Of a stretch of 64,000 bases of DNA, positions 22,601 through 35,850 are shown one piece after another; the first letter of the stretch is position 1, and every line of letters starts with the position of its first letter. The stretch is taken from assembly GCA_035048495.1 (NCBI GenBank), contig JASUTR010000141.1:124001-188000 (forward strand), given 5' to 3'. Position numbers and translations under genes: made by a program. A model generated the notes under the pieces. That model ran no database searches. It saw nothing but the letters and a program-made list of their open reading frames with translations, and was not told the DNA's origin. Origin of the DNA: Euptelea pleiosperma. Its lineage: Eukaryota; Streptophyta; Magnoliopsida; Ranunculales; Eupteleaceae.

Positions 22601-25600
22601 AGTCAACATCTCAAATTGGACATAGTTTGTGTGTTACATTCCGAAGCCAATAACTTGTGACTTTTTCGCAACCGAACCTCGTAATTGGACTCAAACTCTT
22701 GTATTACTATTATTTCATCACATTTGATGTGTTGGAACAAGATTCGGGACGGTCGAAACAAGTTAGCTCCATCCGTTCGTCAACGTCTCAAATTGGACTC
22801 AGTTTGTGTGTTACGTTCCGAACCCTATAACTTGTGACTTTTTCGCAACAGGAGCTCGTAATTGGACTCGAACTCTTCCATTACTATTGTTTCATCACAT
22901 TTGAAGTGGTGGAACAAGATTCGTGACAGTCGAAACAAGTTAGCTCCATCCGTGCGTCAACGTCTCAAATTGGACTCAGTTTGTGTGTTACATTCCGAAC
23001 CTATAACTTGTGACTTTTTCCCAACCGGACCTCGTGATTGGACTCAAACTCTTCTATAACTATTGTTTCAACACATTTGATGTGTTGGAACAAGATTCGG
23101 GACCGTCGAAACAAGTTAGCTCCATCCGTGCGTCAACGTCTCAAATTGGACTCAGTTTGTGTGTTACATTCCTAAGTCTATAACTTGTGACTTTTTCGCA
23201 ACCGGACCTCGTAATTGGACTCAAACTCTTCTATTACTATTGTTTCAACAGATTTGAAGTGTTGGAATAAGATTTGGGACAGTCGAAACAAGTTAGCTCC
23301 ATCCGTGCATCAACGTCTCAAATTCGACTCAATTTGTGTGTAACATTCCGAAGCCTATAACTTATGACTTTGTCGCAATCAGACCTCGTAATTTTACTCA
23401 AACTCTTCCATTATTATTGTTTCAACACATTTGAAATATTGGAACATGATTCGGGACAGGCAAAACAAGTTAGCTCCATACGTGAGTCAACATCTCAAAT
23501 TGGACATAGTTTGTGTGTTACATTCCGAAGCCAATAACTTGTGACTTTTTCGCAACCGAACCTCGTAATTGGACTCAAACTCTTGTATTACTATTATTTC
23601 ATCACATTTGATGTGTTGGAACAAGATTCGGGACGGTCGAAACAAGTTAGCTCCATCCGTTCGTCAACGTCTCAAATTGGACTCAGTTTGTGTGTTACGT
23701 TCCGAACCCTATAACTTGTGACTTTTTCGCAACAGGAGCTCGTAATTGGACTCGAACTCTTCCATTACTATTGTTTCATCACATTTGAAGTGGTGGAACA
23801 AGATTCGTGACAGTCGAAACAAGTTAGCTCCATCCGTGCGTCAACGTCTCAAATTGGACTCAGTTTGTGTGTTACATTCCGAAGGCTATAACTTGTGACT
23901 TTTTCGCAACCGGACCTCGTAATTGGACTCAAACTCTTGTATTACTATTATTTCAACACATTTGATGTGTTGGAACAAGATTCGGGATGGTCGAAACTAG
24001 TTAGCTCCATCCGTTCGTCAACGTCTCAAATTGGACTCAGTTTGTGAGTTACATTCCGAAGCCTATAACTTGTGACTTTTTTGCAACCGGACCTCATAAT
24101 TAGACTCATACTCTTCCATTACTATTGTTTCAACATATTTGAAGTGTTGGAACAAGATTCGTGACAGTCGAAACAAGTTAGCTCCATCCGTTCGTCAACG
24201 TCTCAAATTGGACTCAGTTTCTGTGTTACATTCCGAAGCCTATAACTTGTGACTTTTTCGCAACCGGACCTCATAATTAGACTCAAACTCTTCCATTACT
24301 ATTGTTTTAACAGATTTGAAGTGTTGGAACAATATTTGGGACAGTCGAAACAAGTTAGCTCCATCCGTACGTCAACGTCTCAAATTAGACTCAGTTTCTG
24401 TGTTGCATTCCGAAGCCTATAACTTGTGACTTTTTCGCAACCGGACCTCGTAATTGGACTCAAACTCTTCTATTACTATTGTTTCAACACATTTGATGTG
24501 TTGGAACAAGATTCGGGACGGTCGAAACAAGTTAGCTCCATCCGTGCGTCAACGTCTCAAATTGGACTCAGTTTGTGTGTTACATTCCTAAGCCTATAAC
24601 TTGTGACTTTTTCGCGACCGGACCTCGTAATTGGACTCAAACTCTTCTATTACTATTGTTTCAACAGATTTGAAGTGTTGGAATAAGATTTGGGACAGTC
24701 GAAACAAGTTAGCTCCATCCGTGCATCAATGTCTCAAATTCGACTCAATTTGCATGTAACATTCCGAATCCTATAACTTGTGACTTTATCGCAATCAGAC
24801 CTCGTAATTTTACTCAAACTCTTCCATTATTATTATTTCAACACATTTGAAGTATTGGAACATGATTCGGGACAGGCAAAACAAGTTAGCTCCATCCGTG
24901 CGTCAACATCTCAAATTGGACATAGTTTGTGTGTTACATTCCGAAGCCAATAACATGTGACTTTTTCGCAATCGGACCTCATAATTGGACTCAAACTCTT
25001 GTATTACTATTATTTCAACACATTTGATGTGTTGGAACAAGATTCGGGACGGTCGAAACAAGTTAGCTCCATCCGTTCGTCAACGTCTCAAATTGGACTC
25101 AGTTTGTGTGTTACGTTCCGAACCCTATAACTTGTTACTTTTTCGCAACCAGAGCTCGTAATTGGACTCGAACTCTTCCATTACTATTGTTTCATCACAT
25201 TTGAAGTGGTGGAACAAGATTCGTGACAGTCGAAACAAGTTAGCTCCATCCGTGCGTCAACGTCTCAAATTGGACTCAGTTTGTGTGTTACATTCCGAAG
25301 CCTATAACTTGTGACTTTTTCGCTACCGGAACTCGTAATTGGACTCAAACTCTTGTATTACTATTATTTCAACACATTTGATGTGTTGGAACAAGATTCG
25401 GGACGGTCGAAACTAGTTAGCTCCATCCGTTCGTCAACGTCTCAAATTGGACTCAGTTTGTGAGTTACATTCCGAAGCCTATAACTTGTGACTTTTTTGC
25501 AACCGGACCTCATAATTAGACTCATACTCTTCCATTACAATTGTTTCAACATATTTGAAGTGTTGGAACAAGATTCGGGACAGTCGAAACAAGTTAGCTC

Positions 25601-25841
25601 CATCCGTTCGTCAAAGTCTCAAATTGGACTCAGTTTCTGTGTTACATTCCGAAGCCTATAACTTGTGACTTTTTCGCAACCGGACCTCATAATTAGACTC
25701 AAACTCTTCCATTACTATTGTTTCAACAGAATTGAAGTGTGGGAACAATATTTGGGACAGTCGAAACAAGTTAGCTCCATCCGTACGTCAATGTCTCAAA
25801 TTGGACTCAGTTTCTGTGTTGCATTCCGAAGTCTATAACTT
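19647..25841 (+). repeat. HOR block 3: 35 monomers
   Basis: Order: I F'' J G'' H'' A'' / B C D E F G H A / B C D E F / B C D E F G H A / B C' D' E' F' G' H' A'. This is the 22-mer plus 13 monomers of plain-octamer material inserted through an F-to-B junction (22834). Its right part, from 20842, is the sister of 30320-35.0 kb. Confidence 0.85.
20842..25500 (+). repeat. Segmental duplication D1, copy 1
   Basis: Matches 30320 to about 35.0 kb at a constant 9478-bp offset over about 26 monomers. Shared private variants prove common origin: 'gaagttttgg' (about 20956), the 1-bp insertion 'gtctaaaaattgg' (about 21368), and 'ttttcccaacc' (about 23018). The few differences include 'gcaaaaggagc' here against 'gcaacaggagc'. 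The right edge is approximate. Confidence 0.85.
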
Positions 25842-28800
25842 GTGACTTTTTCGCAACCGGACCTCGTGATTGGACTCAAACTCTTCTATTACTATTGTTT
25901 CAACACATTTGAAGTGTTGAAACAAGATTCGGGACAGTCAAAATAAGTTAGCTCCATCCGTTCGTCAACGTCTCAAATTGGACTCAGTTTGTGTGTTACG
26001 TTCCGAACCCTATAACTTGTGACTTTTTTACAACCGGACCTCGTAATTGGACTCAAACTCTTCCATTACTATTGTTTCATCACATTTGAAGTGGTGGAAC
26101 AAGATTCGTGACAGTCGAAACAAGTTAGCTCCATCTGTGCGTCAACGTCTCAAATTGGACTCAGTTTGTGTGTTACATTCCGTAGCCTATAACTTGTGAC
26201 TTTTTCGCAACCGGACCTCACAATTTGGCCCAAACTCTTCCATTACTATTGTTTCAATAGATTTGATGTGTTGGAACAATATTTGGGACAGTCAAAACAA
26301 GTTAGCTCCATCCGTGCGTCAAAGTCTCAAATTGGACTCAGTTTGTGTGTTACATTCCTAAGCCTATAACTTGTGACTTTTTCGCAACCGGACCTCGTAA
26401 TTGGACTCAGACTCTTGTATTACTATTATTTCAACACATTTGATGTGTTGGAACAAGATTCGGGACCGTCGAAACTAGTTAGCTCCATCCGTTCGTCAAC
26501 GTCTCAAATTGGACTCAGTTTGTGTGTTACATTCCGAAGCCTATAACTTGTGACTTTTTTGCAACCGGACCTCATAATTAGACACATACTCTTCCATTAC
26601 TATTGTTTCAAGATATTTGAAGTGTTGGAACAAGATTCGGGACAGTCGAAACAAGTTAGCTCCATCCGTTCGTCAACGTCTCAAATTGGACTCAGTTTCG
26701 GTGTTACATTCCGAAGCCTGTAACTTGTGACTTTTTCGCAACCGGACCTCATAATTAGACTCAAACTCTTCCATTACTATTGTTTTAACAGATTTGAAGT
26801 GTTGGAACAATATTTGGGACAGTCGAAACAAGTTAGCTCCATCCGTACGTCAACGTCTCAAATTAGACCCAGTTTCTGTGTTACATTCCGAAGCCTATAA
26901 TTTGTGACTTTTTCGCAACCGGACCTCGTAATTGGACTCAAACTCTTCTATTACTATTGTTTCAACACATTTGATGTGTTGGAACAAGATTCGGGACGGT
27001 CGAAACAAGTTAGCTCCATCCGTGCGTCAACGTCTCAAATTGGACTCAGTTTGTGTGTTACATTCCTAAGCCTATAACTTGTGACTTTTTCGCAACCGGA
27101 CCTCGTAATTGGACTCAAACTCTTCTAATACTATTGTTTCAACAGATTTGAAGTGTTGGAATAAGATTTGGGACAGTCGAAACAAGTTAGCTCCATCCGT
27201 GCATCAACGTCTCAAATTCGACTCAATTTGTGTGTAACATTCCGAAGCCTATAACTTATGACTTTGTCGCAATCAGACCTCGTAATTTTACTCAAACTCT
27301 TCCATTATTATTGTTTCAACACATTTGAAATATTGGAACATGATTCGGGACAGGCAAAACAAGTTAGCTCTATACGTGAGTCAACATCTCAAATTGGACA
27401 TAGTTTGTGTGTTACATTCCGAAGCCAATAACTTGTGACTTTTTCGCAACCGAACCTCGTAATTGGACTCAAACTCTTGTATTACTATTATTTCATCACA
27501 TTTGATGTGTTGGAACAAGATTCGGGACGGTCGAAACAAGTTAGCTCCATCCGTTCGTCAACGTCTCAAATTGGACTCAGTTTGTGTGCTACGTTCCGAA
27601 CCCTATAACTTGTGACTTTTTCGCAACAGGAGCTCGTAATTGGACTCGAACTCTTCCATTACTATTGTTTCATCACATTTGAAGTGGTGGAACAAGATTC
27701 GTGACAGTCGAAACAAGTTAGCTCCATCCGTGCGTCAACGTCTCAAATTGGACTCAGTTTGTGTGTTACATTCCGAAGGCTATAACTTGTGACTTTTTCG
27801 CAACCGGACCTCGTAATTGGACTCAAACTCTTGTATTACTATTATTTCAACACATTTGATGTGTTGGAACAAGATTCGGGATGGTCGAAACTAGTTAGCT
27901 CCATCCGTTCGTCAACGTCTCAAATTGGACTCAGTTTGTGAGTTACATTCCGAAGCCTATAACTTGTGACTTTTTTGCAACCGGACCTCATAATTAGACT
28001 CATACTCTTACATTACTATTGTTTCAACATATTAGAAGTGTTGGAACAAGATTCGTGACAGTCGAAACAAGTTAGCTCCATCCGTTCGTCAACGTCTCAA
28101 ATTGGACTCAGTTTCTGTGTTACATTCCGAAGCCTATAACTTGTGACTTTTTCGCAACCGGACCTCATAATTAGACTCAAACTCTTCCATTACTATTGTT
28201 TTAACAGATTTGAAGTGTTGGAACAATATTTGGGACAGTCGAAACAAGTTAGCTCCATCCGTACGTCAACGTCTCAAATTAGACTCAGTTTCTGTGTTGC
28301 ATTCCGAAGCCTATAACTTGTGACTTTTTCGCAACCGGACCTCGTAATTGGACTCAAACTCTTCTATTACTATTGTTTCAACACATTTGATGTGTTGGAA
28401 CAAGATTCGGGACGGTCGAAACAAGTTAGCTCCATCCGTGCGTCAACGTCTCAAATTGGACTCAGTTTGTGTGTTACATTCCTAAGCCTATAACTTGTGA
28501 CTTTTTCGCGACCGGACCTCATAATTAGACTCATACTCTTCCATTACAAATGTTTCAACATATTTGAAGTGTTGGAACAAGATTCGGGACAGTCGAAACA
28601 AGTTAGCTCCATCCGTTCGTCAAAGTCTCAAATTGGACTCAGTTTCTGTGTTACATTCCGAAGCCTATAACTTGTGACTTTTTCGCAACCGGACCTCATA
28701 ATTAGACTCAAACTCTTCCATTACTATTGTTTCAACAGATTTGAAGTGTGGGAACAATATTTGGGACAGTCGAAACAAGTTAGCTCCATCCGTACGTCAA

Positions 28801-28850
28801 TGTCTCAAATTGGACTCAGTTTCTGTGTTGCATTCCGAAGTCTATAACTT
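25842..28850 (+). repeat. HOR block 4: 17 monomers (22-mer minus five)
   Basis: Order: I F'' J G'' H'' A'' / B C D E F G H A / B C-H' A'. The C/H' hybrid at 28497 removes D' to G' and parts of C' and H', a net loss of five monomers (885 bp) from the canonical 22-mer. Confidence 0.87.
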
Positions 28851-30266
28851 GTGACTTTTTCGCAACCGGACCTCGTGATTGGACTCAAACTCTTCTATTA
28901 CTATTGTTTCAACACATTTGAAGTGTTGAAACATGATTCGGGACAGTCAAAATAAGTTAGCTCCATCCGTTCGTCAACGTCTCAAATTGGACTCAGTTTG
29001 TGTGTTACGTTCCGAACCCTATAACTTGTGACTTTTTTGCAACCGGACCTCGTAATTGGACTCAAACTCTTCCATTACTATTGTTTCATCACATTTGAAG
29101 TGGTGGAACAAGATTCGTGACAGTCGAAACAAGTTAGCTCCATCTGTGCGTCAACGTCTCAAATTGGACTCAGTTTGTGTGTTACATTCCGTAGCCTATA
29201 ACTTGTGACTTTTTCGCAACCGGACCTCACAATTAGGCCCAAACTCTTCCATTACTATTGTTTCAATAGATTTGATGTGTTGGAACAATATTTGGGACAG
29301 TCAAAACAAGTTAGCTCCATCCGTGCGTCAAAGTCTCAAATTGGACTCAGTTTGTGTGTTACATTCCTAAGCCTATAACTTGTGACTTTTTCGCAACCGG
29401 ACCTCGTAATTGGACTCAGACTCTTGTATTACTATTATTTCAACACATTTGATGTGTTGGAACAAGATTCGGGACCGTCGAAACTAGTTAGCTCCATCCG
29501 TTCGTCAACGTCTCAAATTGGACTCAGTTTGTGTGTTACATTCCGAAGCCTATAACTTGTGACTTTTTTGCAACCGGACCTCATAATTAGACACATACTC
29601 TTCCATTACTATTGTTTCAAGATATTTGAAGTGTTGGAACAAGATTCGGGACAGTCGAAACAAGTTAGCTCCATCCGTTCGTCAACGTCTCAAATTGGAC
29701 TCAGTTTCGGTGTTACATTCCGAAGCCTGTAACTTGTGACTTTTTCGCAACCGGACCTCATAATTAGACTCAAACTCTTCCATTACTATTGTTTTAACAG
29801 ATTTGAAGTGTTGGAACAATATTTGGGACAGTCGAAACAAGTTAGCTCCATCCGTACGTCAACGTCTCAAATTAGACCCAGTTTCTGTGTTACATTCCGA
29901 AGCCTATAATTTGTGACTTTTTCGCAACCGGACCTCGTAATTGGACTCAAACTCTTCTATTACTATTGTTTCAACACATTTGATGTGTTGGAACAAGATT
30001 CGGGACGGTCGAAACAAGTTAGCTCCATCCGTGCGTCAACGTCTCAAATTGGACTCAGTTTGTGTGTTACATTCCTAAGCCTATAACTTGTGACTTTTTC
30101 GCGACCGGACCTCATAATTAGACTCATACACTTCCATTACAATTGTTTCAACATATTTGAAGTGTTGGAACAAGATTCGGGACAGTCGAAACAAGTTAGC
30201 TCCATCCGTTCGTCAAAGTCTCAAATTGGACTCAGTTTCTGTGTTACATTCCGAAGCCTATAACTT

Positions 30267-30363
30267 GTGACTTTTTCGCAACCGGACCTCATAATTAGAC
30301 TCAAACTCTTCCATTACTAAAATTGGACTCAGTTTGTGTGTTACATTCCTAAGCCTATAACTT
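30267..30363 (+). repeat. Truncated 97-bp monomer with an 80-bp deletion
   Basis: The left part is A-type ('ataattagactcaaac', 'cttccattacta'), which breaks at 30319 and continues at 30320 with the B-type end 'aaattggactcag', 'cattcctaagcc'. Monomer positions 54-133 are missing (177 - 80 = 97). It is the only junction in the window that breaks the 177-bp register by more than a few bases. Confidence 0.92.
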
Positions 30364-33300
30364 GTGACTTTTTCGCAACCGGACCTCGTAATTGGACTCA
30401 AACTCTTCTAATACTATTGTTTCAACAGATTTGAAGTTTTGGAATAAGATTTGGGACAGTCGAAACAAGTTAGCTCCATCCGTGCATCAACGTCTCAAAT
30501 TCGACTCAATTTGTGTGTAACATTCCGAAGCCTATAACTTATGACTTTGTCGCAATCAGACCTCGTAATTTTACTCAAACTCTTCCATTATTATTGTTTC
30601 AACACATTTGAAATATTGGAACATGATTCGGGACAGGCAAAACAAGTTAGCTCCATACGTGAGTCAACATCTCAAATTGGACATAGTTTGTGTGTTACAT
30701 TCCGAAGCCAATAACTTGTGACTTTTTCGCAACCGAACCTCGTAATTGGACTCAAACTCTTGTATTACTATTATTTCATCACATTTGATGTGTTGGAACA
30801 AGATTCGGGACGGTCGAAACAAGTTAGCTCCATCCGTTCGTCAACGTCTAAAAATTGGACTCAGTTTGTGTGTTACGTTCCGAACCCTATAACTTGTGAC
30901 TTTTTCGCAACAGGAGCTCGTAATTGGACTCGAACTCTTCCATTACTATTGTTTCATCACATTTGAAGTGGTGGAACAAGATTCGTGACAGTCGAAACAA
31001 GTTAGCTCCATCCGTGCGTCAACGTCTCAAATTGGACTCAGTTTGTGTGTTACATTCCGAAGGCTATAACTTGTGACTTTTTCGCAACCGGACCTCGTAA
31101 TTCGACTCAAACTCTTGTATTACTATTATTTCAACACATTTGATGTGTTGGAACAAGATTCGGGATGGTCGAAACTAGTTAGCTCCATCCGTTCGTCAAC
31201 GTCTCAAATTGGACTCAGTTTGTGTGTTACAATCCGAAGCCTATAACTTGTGACTTTTTTGCAACCGGACCTCATAATTAGACTCATACTCTTCCATTAC
31301 TATTGTTTCAACATATTTGAAGTGTTGGAACAAGATTCGGGACAGTCGAAACAAGTTAGCTCCATCCGTTCGTCAACGTCTCAAATTGGACTCAGTTTCT
31401 GTGTTACATTCCGAAGCCTATAACTTGTGACTTTTTCGCAACCGGACCTCATAATTAGACTCAAACTCTTCCATTACTATTGTTTTAACAGAATTGAAGT
31501 GTTGGAATAATATTTGGGACAGTCGAAACAAGTTAGCTCCATCCGTACGTCAACGTCTCAAATTAGACTCAGTTTCTGTGTTGCATTCCGAAGCCTATAA
31601 CTTGTGACTTTTTCGCAACCGGACCTCGTAATTGGACTCAAACTCTTCTATTACTATTGTTTCAACACATTTGATGTGTTGGAACAAGATTCGGGACGGT
31701 CGAAACAAGTTAGCTCCATCCGTGCGTCAACGTCTCAAATTGGACTCAGTTTGTGTGTTACATTCCTAAGCCTATAACTTGTGACTTTTTCGCGACCGGA
31801 CCTCGTAATTGGACTCAAACTCTTCTAATACTATTGTTTCAACAGATTTGAAGTGTTGGAATAAGATTTGGGACAGTCGAAACAAGTTAGCTCCATCCGT
31901 GCATCAACGTCTCAAATTCGACTCAATTTGTGTGTAACATTCCGAAGCCTATAACTTATGACTTTGTCGCAATCAGACCTCGTAATTTTACTCAAACTCT
32001 TCCATTATTATTGTTTCAACACATTTGAAATATTGGAACATGATTCGGGACAGGCAAAACAAGTTAGCTCCATACGTGAGTCAACATCTCAAATTGGACA
32101 TAGTTTGTGTGTTACATTCCGAAGCCAATAACTTGTGACTTTTTCGCAACCGAACCTCGTAACTGGACTCAAACTCTTGTATTACTATTATTTCATCACA
32201 TTTGATGTGTTGGAACAAGATTCGGGACGGTCGAAACAAGTTAGCTCCATCCGTTCGTCAACGTCTCAAATTGGACTCAGTTTGTGTGTTACGTTCCGAA
32301 CCCTATAACTTGTGACTTTTTCGCAACAGGAGCTCGTAATTGGACTCGAACTCTTCCATTACTATTGTTTCATCACATTTGAAGTGGTGGAACAAGATTC
32401 GTGACAGTCGAAACAAGTTAGCTCCATCCGTGCGTCAACGTCTCAAATTGGACTCAGTTTGTGTGTTACATTCCGAACCTATAACTTGTGACTTTTTCCC
32501 AACCGGACCTCGTGATTGGACTCAAACTCTTCTATAACTATTGTTTCAACACATTTGATGTGTTGGAACAAGATTCGGGACCGTCGAAACAAGTTAGCTC
32601 CATCCGTGCGTCAACGTCTCAAATTGGACTCAGTTTGTGTGTTACATTCCTAAGTCTATAACTTGTGACTTTTTCGCAACCGGACCTCGTAATTGGACTC
32701 AAACTCTTCTATTACTATTGTTTCAACAGATTTGAAGTGTTGGAATAAGATTTGGGACAGTCGAAACAAGTTAGCTCCATCCGTGCATCAACGTCTCAAA
32801 TTCGACTCAATTTGTGTGTAACATTCCGAAGCCTATAACTTATGACTTTGTCGCAATCAGACCTCGTAATTTTACTCAAACTCTTCCATTATTATTGTTT
32901 CAACACATTTGAAATATTGGAACATGATTCGGGACAGGCAAAACAAGTTAGCTCCATACGTGAGTCAACATCTCAAATTGGACATAGTTTGTGTGTTACA
33001 TTCCGAAGCCAATAACTTGTGACTTTTTCGCAACCGAACCTCGTAATTGGACTCAAACTCTTGTATTACTATTATTTCATCACATTTGATGTGTTGGAAC
33101 AAGATTCGGGACGGTCGAAACAAGTTAGCTCCATCCGTTCGTCAACGTCTCAAATTGGACTCAGTTTGTGTGTTACGTTCCGAACCCTATAACTTGTGAC
33201 TTTTTCGCAACAGGAGCTCGTAATTGGACTCGAACTCTTCCATTACTATTGTTTCATCACATTTGAAGTGGTGGAACAAGATTCGTGACAGTCGAAACAA

Positions 33301-34978
33301 GTTAGCTCCATCCGTGCGTCAACGTCTCAAATTGGACTCAGTTTGTGTGTTACATTCCGAAGGCTATAACTTGTGACTTTTTCGCAACCGGACCTCGTAA
33401 TTGGACTCAAACTCTTGTATTACTATTATTTCAACACATTTGATGTGTTGGAACAAGATTCGGGATGGTCGAAACTAGTTAGCTCCATCCGTTCGTCAAC
33501 GTCTCAAATTGGACTCAGTTTGTGAGTTACATTCCGAAGCCTATAACTTGTGACTTTTTTGCAACCGGACCTCATAATTAGACTCATACTCTTCCATTAC
33601 TATTGTTTCAACATATTTGAAGTGTTGGAACAAGATTCGTGACAGTCGAAACAAGTTAGCTCCATCCGTTCGTCAACGTCTCAAATTGGACTCAGTTTCT
33701 GTGTTACATTCCGAAGCCTATAACTTGTGACTTTTTCGCAACCGGACCTCATAATTAGACTCAAACTCTTCCATTACTATTGTTTTAACAGATTTGAAGT
33801 GTTGGAACAATATTTGGGACAGTCGAAACAAGTTAGCTCCATCCGTACGTCAACGTCTCAAATTAGACTCAGTTTCTGTGTTGCATTCCGAAGCCTATAA
33901 CTTGTGACTTTTTCGCAACCGGACCTCGTAATTGGACTCAAACTCTTCTATTACTATTGTTTCAACACATTTGATGTGTTGGAACAAGATTCGGGACGGT
34001 CGAAACAAGTTAGCTCCATCCGTGCGTCAACGTCTCAAATTGGACTCAGTTTGTGTGTTACATTCCTAAGCCTATAACTTGTGACTTTTTCGCGACCGGA
34101 CCTCGTAATTGGACTCAAACTCTTCTATTACTATTGTTTCAACAGATTTGAAGTGTTGGAATAAGATTTGGGACAGTCGAAACAAGTTAGCTCCATCCGT
34201 GCATCAATGTCTCAAATTCGACTCAATTTGCATGTAACATTCCGAATCCTATAACTTGTGACTTTATCGCAATCAGACCTCGTAATTTTACTCAAACTCT
34301 TCCATTATTATTATTTCAACACATTTGAAGTATTGGAACATGATTCGGGACAGGCAAAACAAGTTAGCTCCATCCGTGCGTCAACATCTCAAATTGGACA
34401 TAGTTTGTGTGTTACATTCCGAAGCCAATAACATGTGACTTTTTCGCAATCGGACCTCATAATTGGACTCAAACTCTTGTATTACTATTATTTCAACACA
34501 TTTGATGTGTTGGAACAAGATTCGGGACGGTCGAAACAAGTTAGCTCCATCCGTTCGTCAACGTCTCAAATTGGACTCAGTTTGTGTGTTACGTTCCGAA
34601 CCCTATAACTTGTTACTTTTTCGCAACCAGAGCTCGTAATTGGACTCGAACTCTTCCATTACTATTGTTTCATCACATTTGAAGTGGTGGAACAAGATTC
34701 GTGACAGTCGAAACAAGTTAGCTCCATCCGTGCGTCAACGTCTCAAATTGGACTCAGTTTGTGTGTTACATTCCGAAGCCTATAACTTGTGACTTTTTCG
34801 CTACCGGAACTCGTAATTGGACTCAAACTCTTGTATTACTATTATTTCAACACATTTGATGTGTTGGAACAAGATTCGGGACGGTCGAAACTAGTTAGCT
34901 CCATCCGTTCGTCAACGTCTCAAATTGGACTCAGTTTGTGAGTTACATTCCGAAGCCTATAACTTGTGACTTTTTTGC
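30320..34978 (+). repeat. Segmental duplication D1, copy 2
   Basis: Sister of the segment starting at 20842. Its left edge is exactly the 80-bp-deletion junction at 30319/30320. Private differences here include 'gtaactgg' (about 32160) and 'gactcattccc' (about 34999); the latter resembles the 11.2-kb and 51.3-kb copies, suggesting a switch of template near the right end. Confidence 0.85.
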
Positions 34979-35850
34979 AACCGGACCTCATAATTAGACT
35001 CATTCCCTTCCATTACAATTGTTTCAACATATTTGAAGTGTTGGAACAAGATTCGGGACAGTCGAAACAAGTTAGCTCCATCCGTTCGTCAAAGTCTCAA
35101 ATTGGACTCAGTTTCTGTGTTACATTCCGAAGCCTATAACTTGTGACTTTTTCGCAACCGGACCTCATAATTAGACTCAAACTCTTCCATTACTATTGTT
35201 TCAACAGATTTGAAGTGTGGGAACAATATTTGGGACAGTCGAAACAAGTTAGCTCCATCCGTACGTCAATGTCTCAAATTGGACTCAGTTTCTGTGTTGC
35301 ATTCCGAAGTCTATAACTTGTGACTTTTTCGCAACCGGACCTCGTGATTGGACTCAAACTCTTCTATTACTATTGTTTCAACACATTTGATGTGTTGGAA
35401 CAAGATTCGGGACGGTCGAAACAAGTTAGCTCCATCCGTGCGTCAACGTCTCAAATTGGACTCAGTTTGTGTGTTACATTCCTAAGCCTATAACTTGTGA
35501 CTTTTTCGCAACCGGACCTCGTAATTGGACTCAAACTCTTCTAATACTATTGTTTCAACAGATTTGAAGTGTTGGAATAAGATTTGGGACAGTCGAAACA
35601 AGTTAGCTCCATCCGTGCATCAACGTCTCAAATTTGACTCAATTTGTGTGTAACATTCCGAAGCCTATAACTTATGACTTTGTCGCAATCAGACCTCGTA
35701 ATTTTACTCAAACTCTTCCATTATTATTGTTTCAACACATTTGAAATATTGGAACATGATTCGGGACAGGCAAAACAAGTTAGCTCCATACGTGAGTCAA
35801 CATCTCAAATTGGACATAGTTTGTGTGTTACATTCCGAAGCCAATAACTT

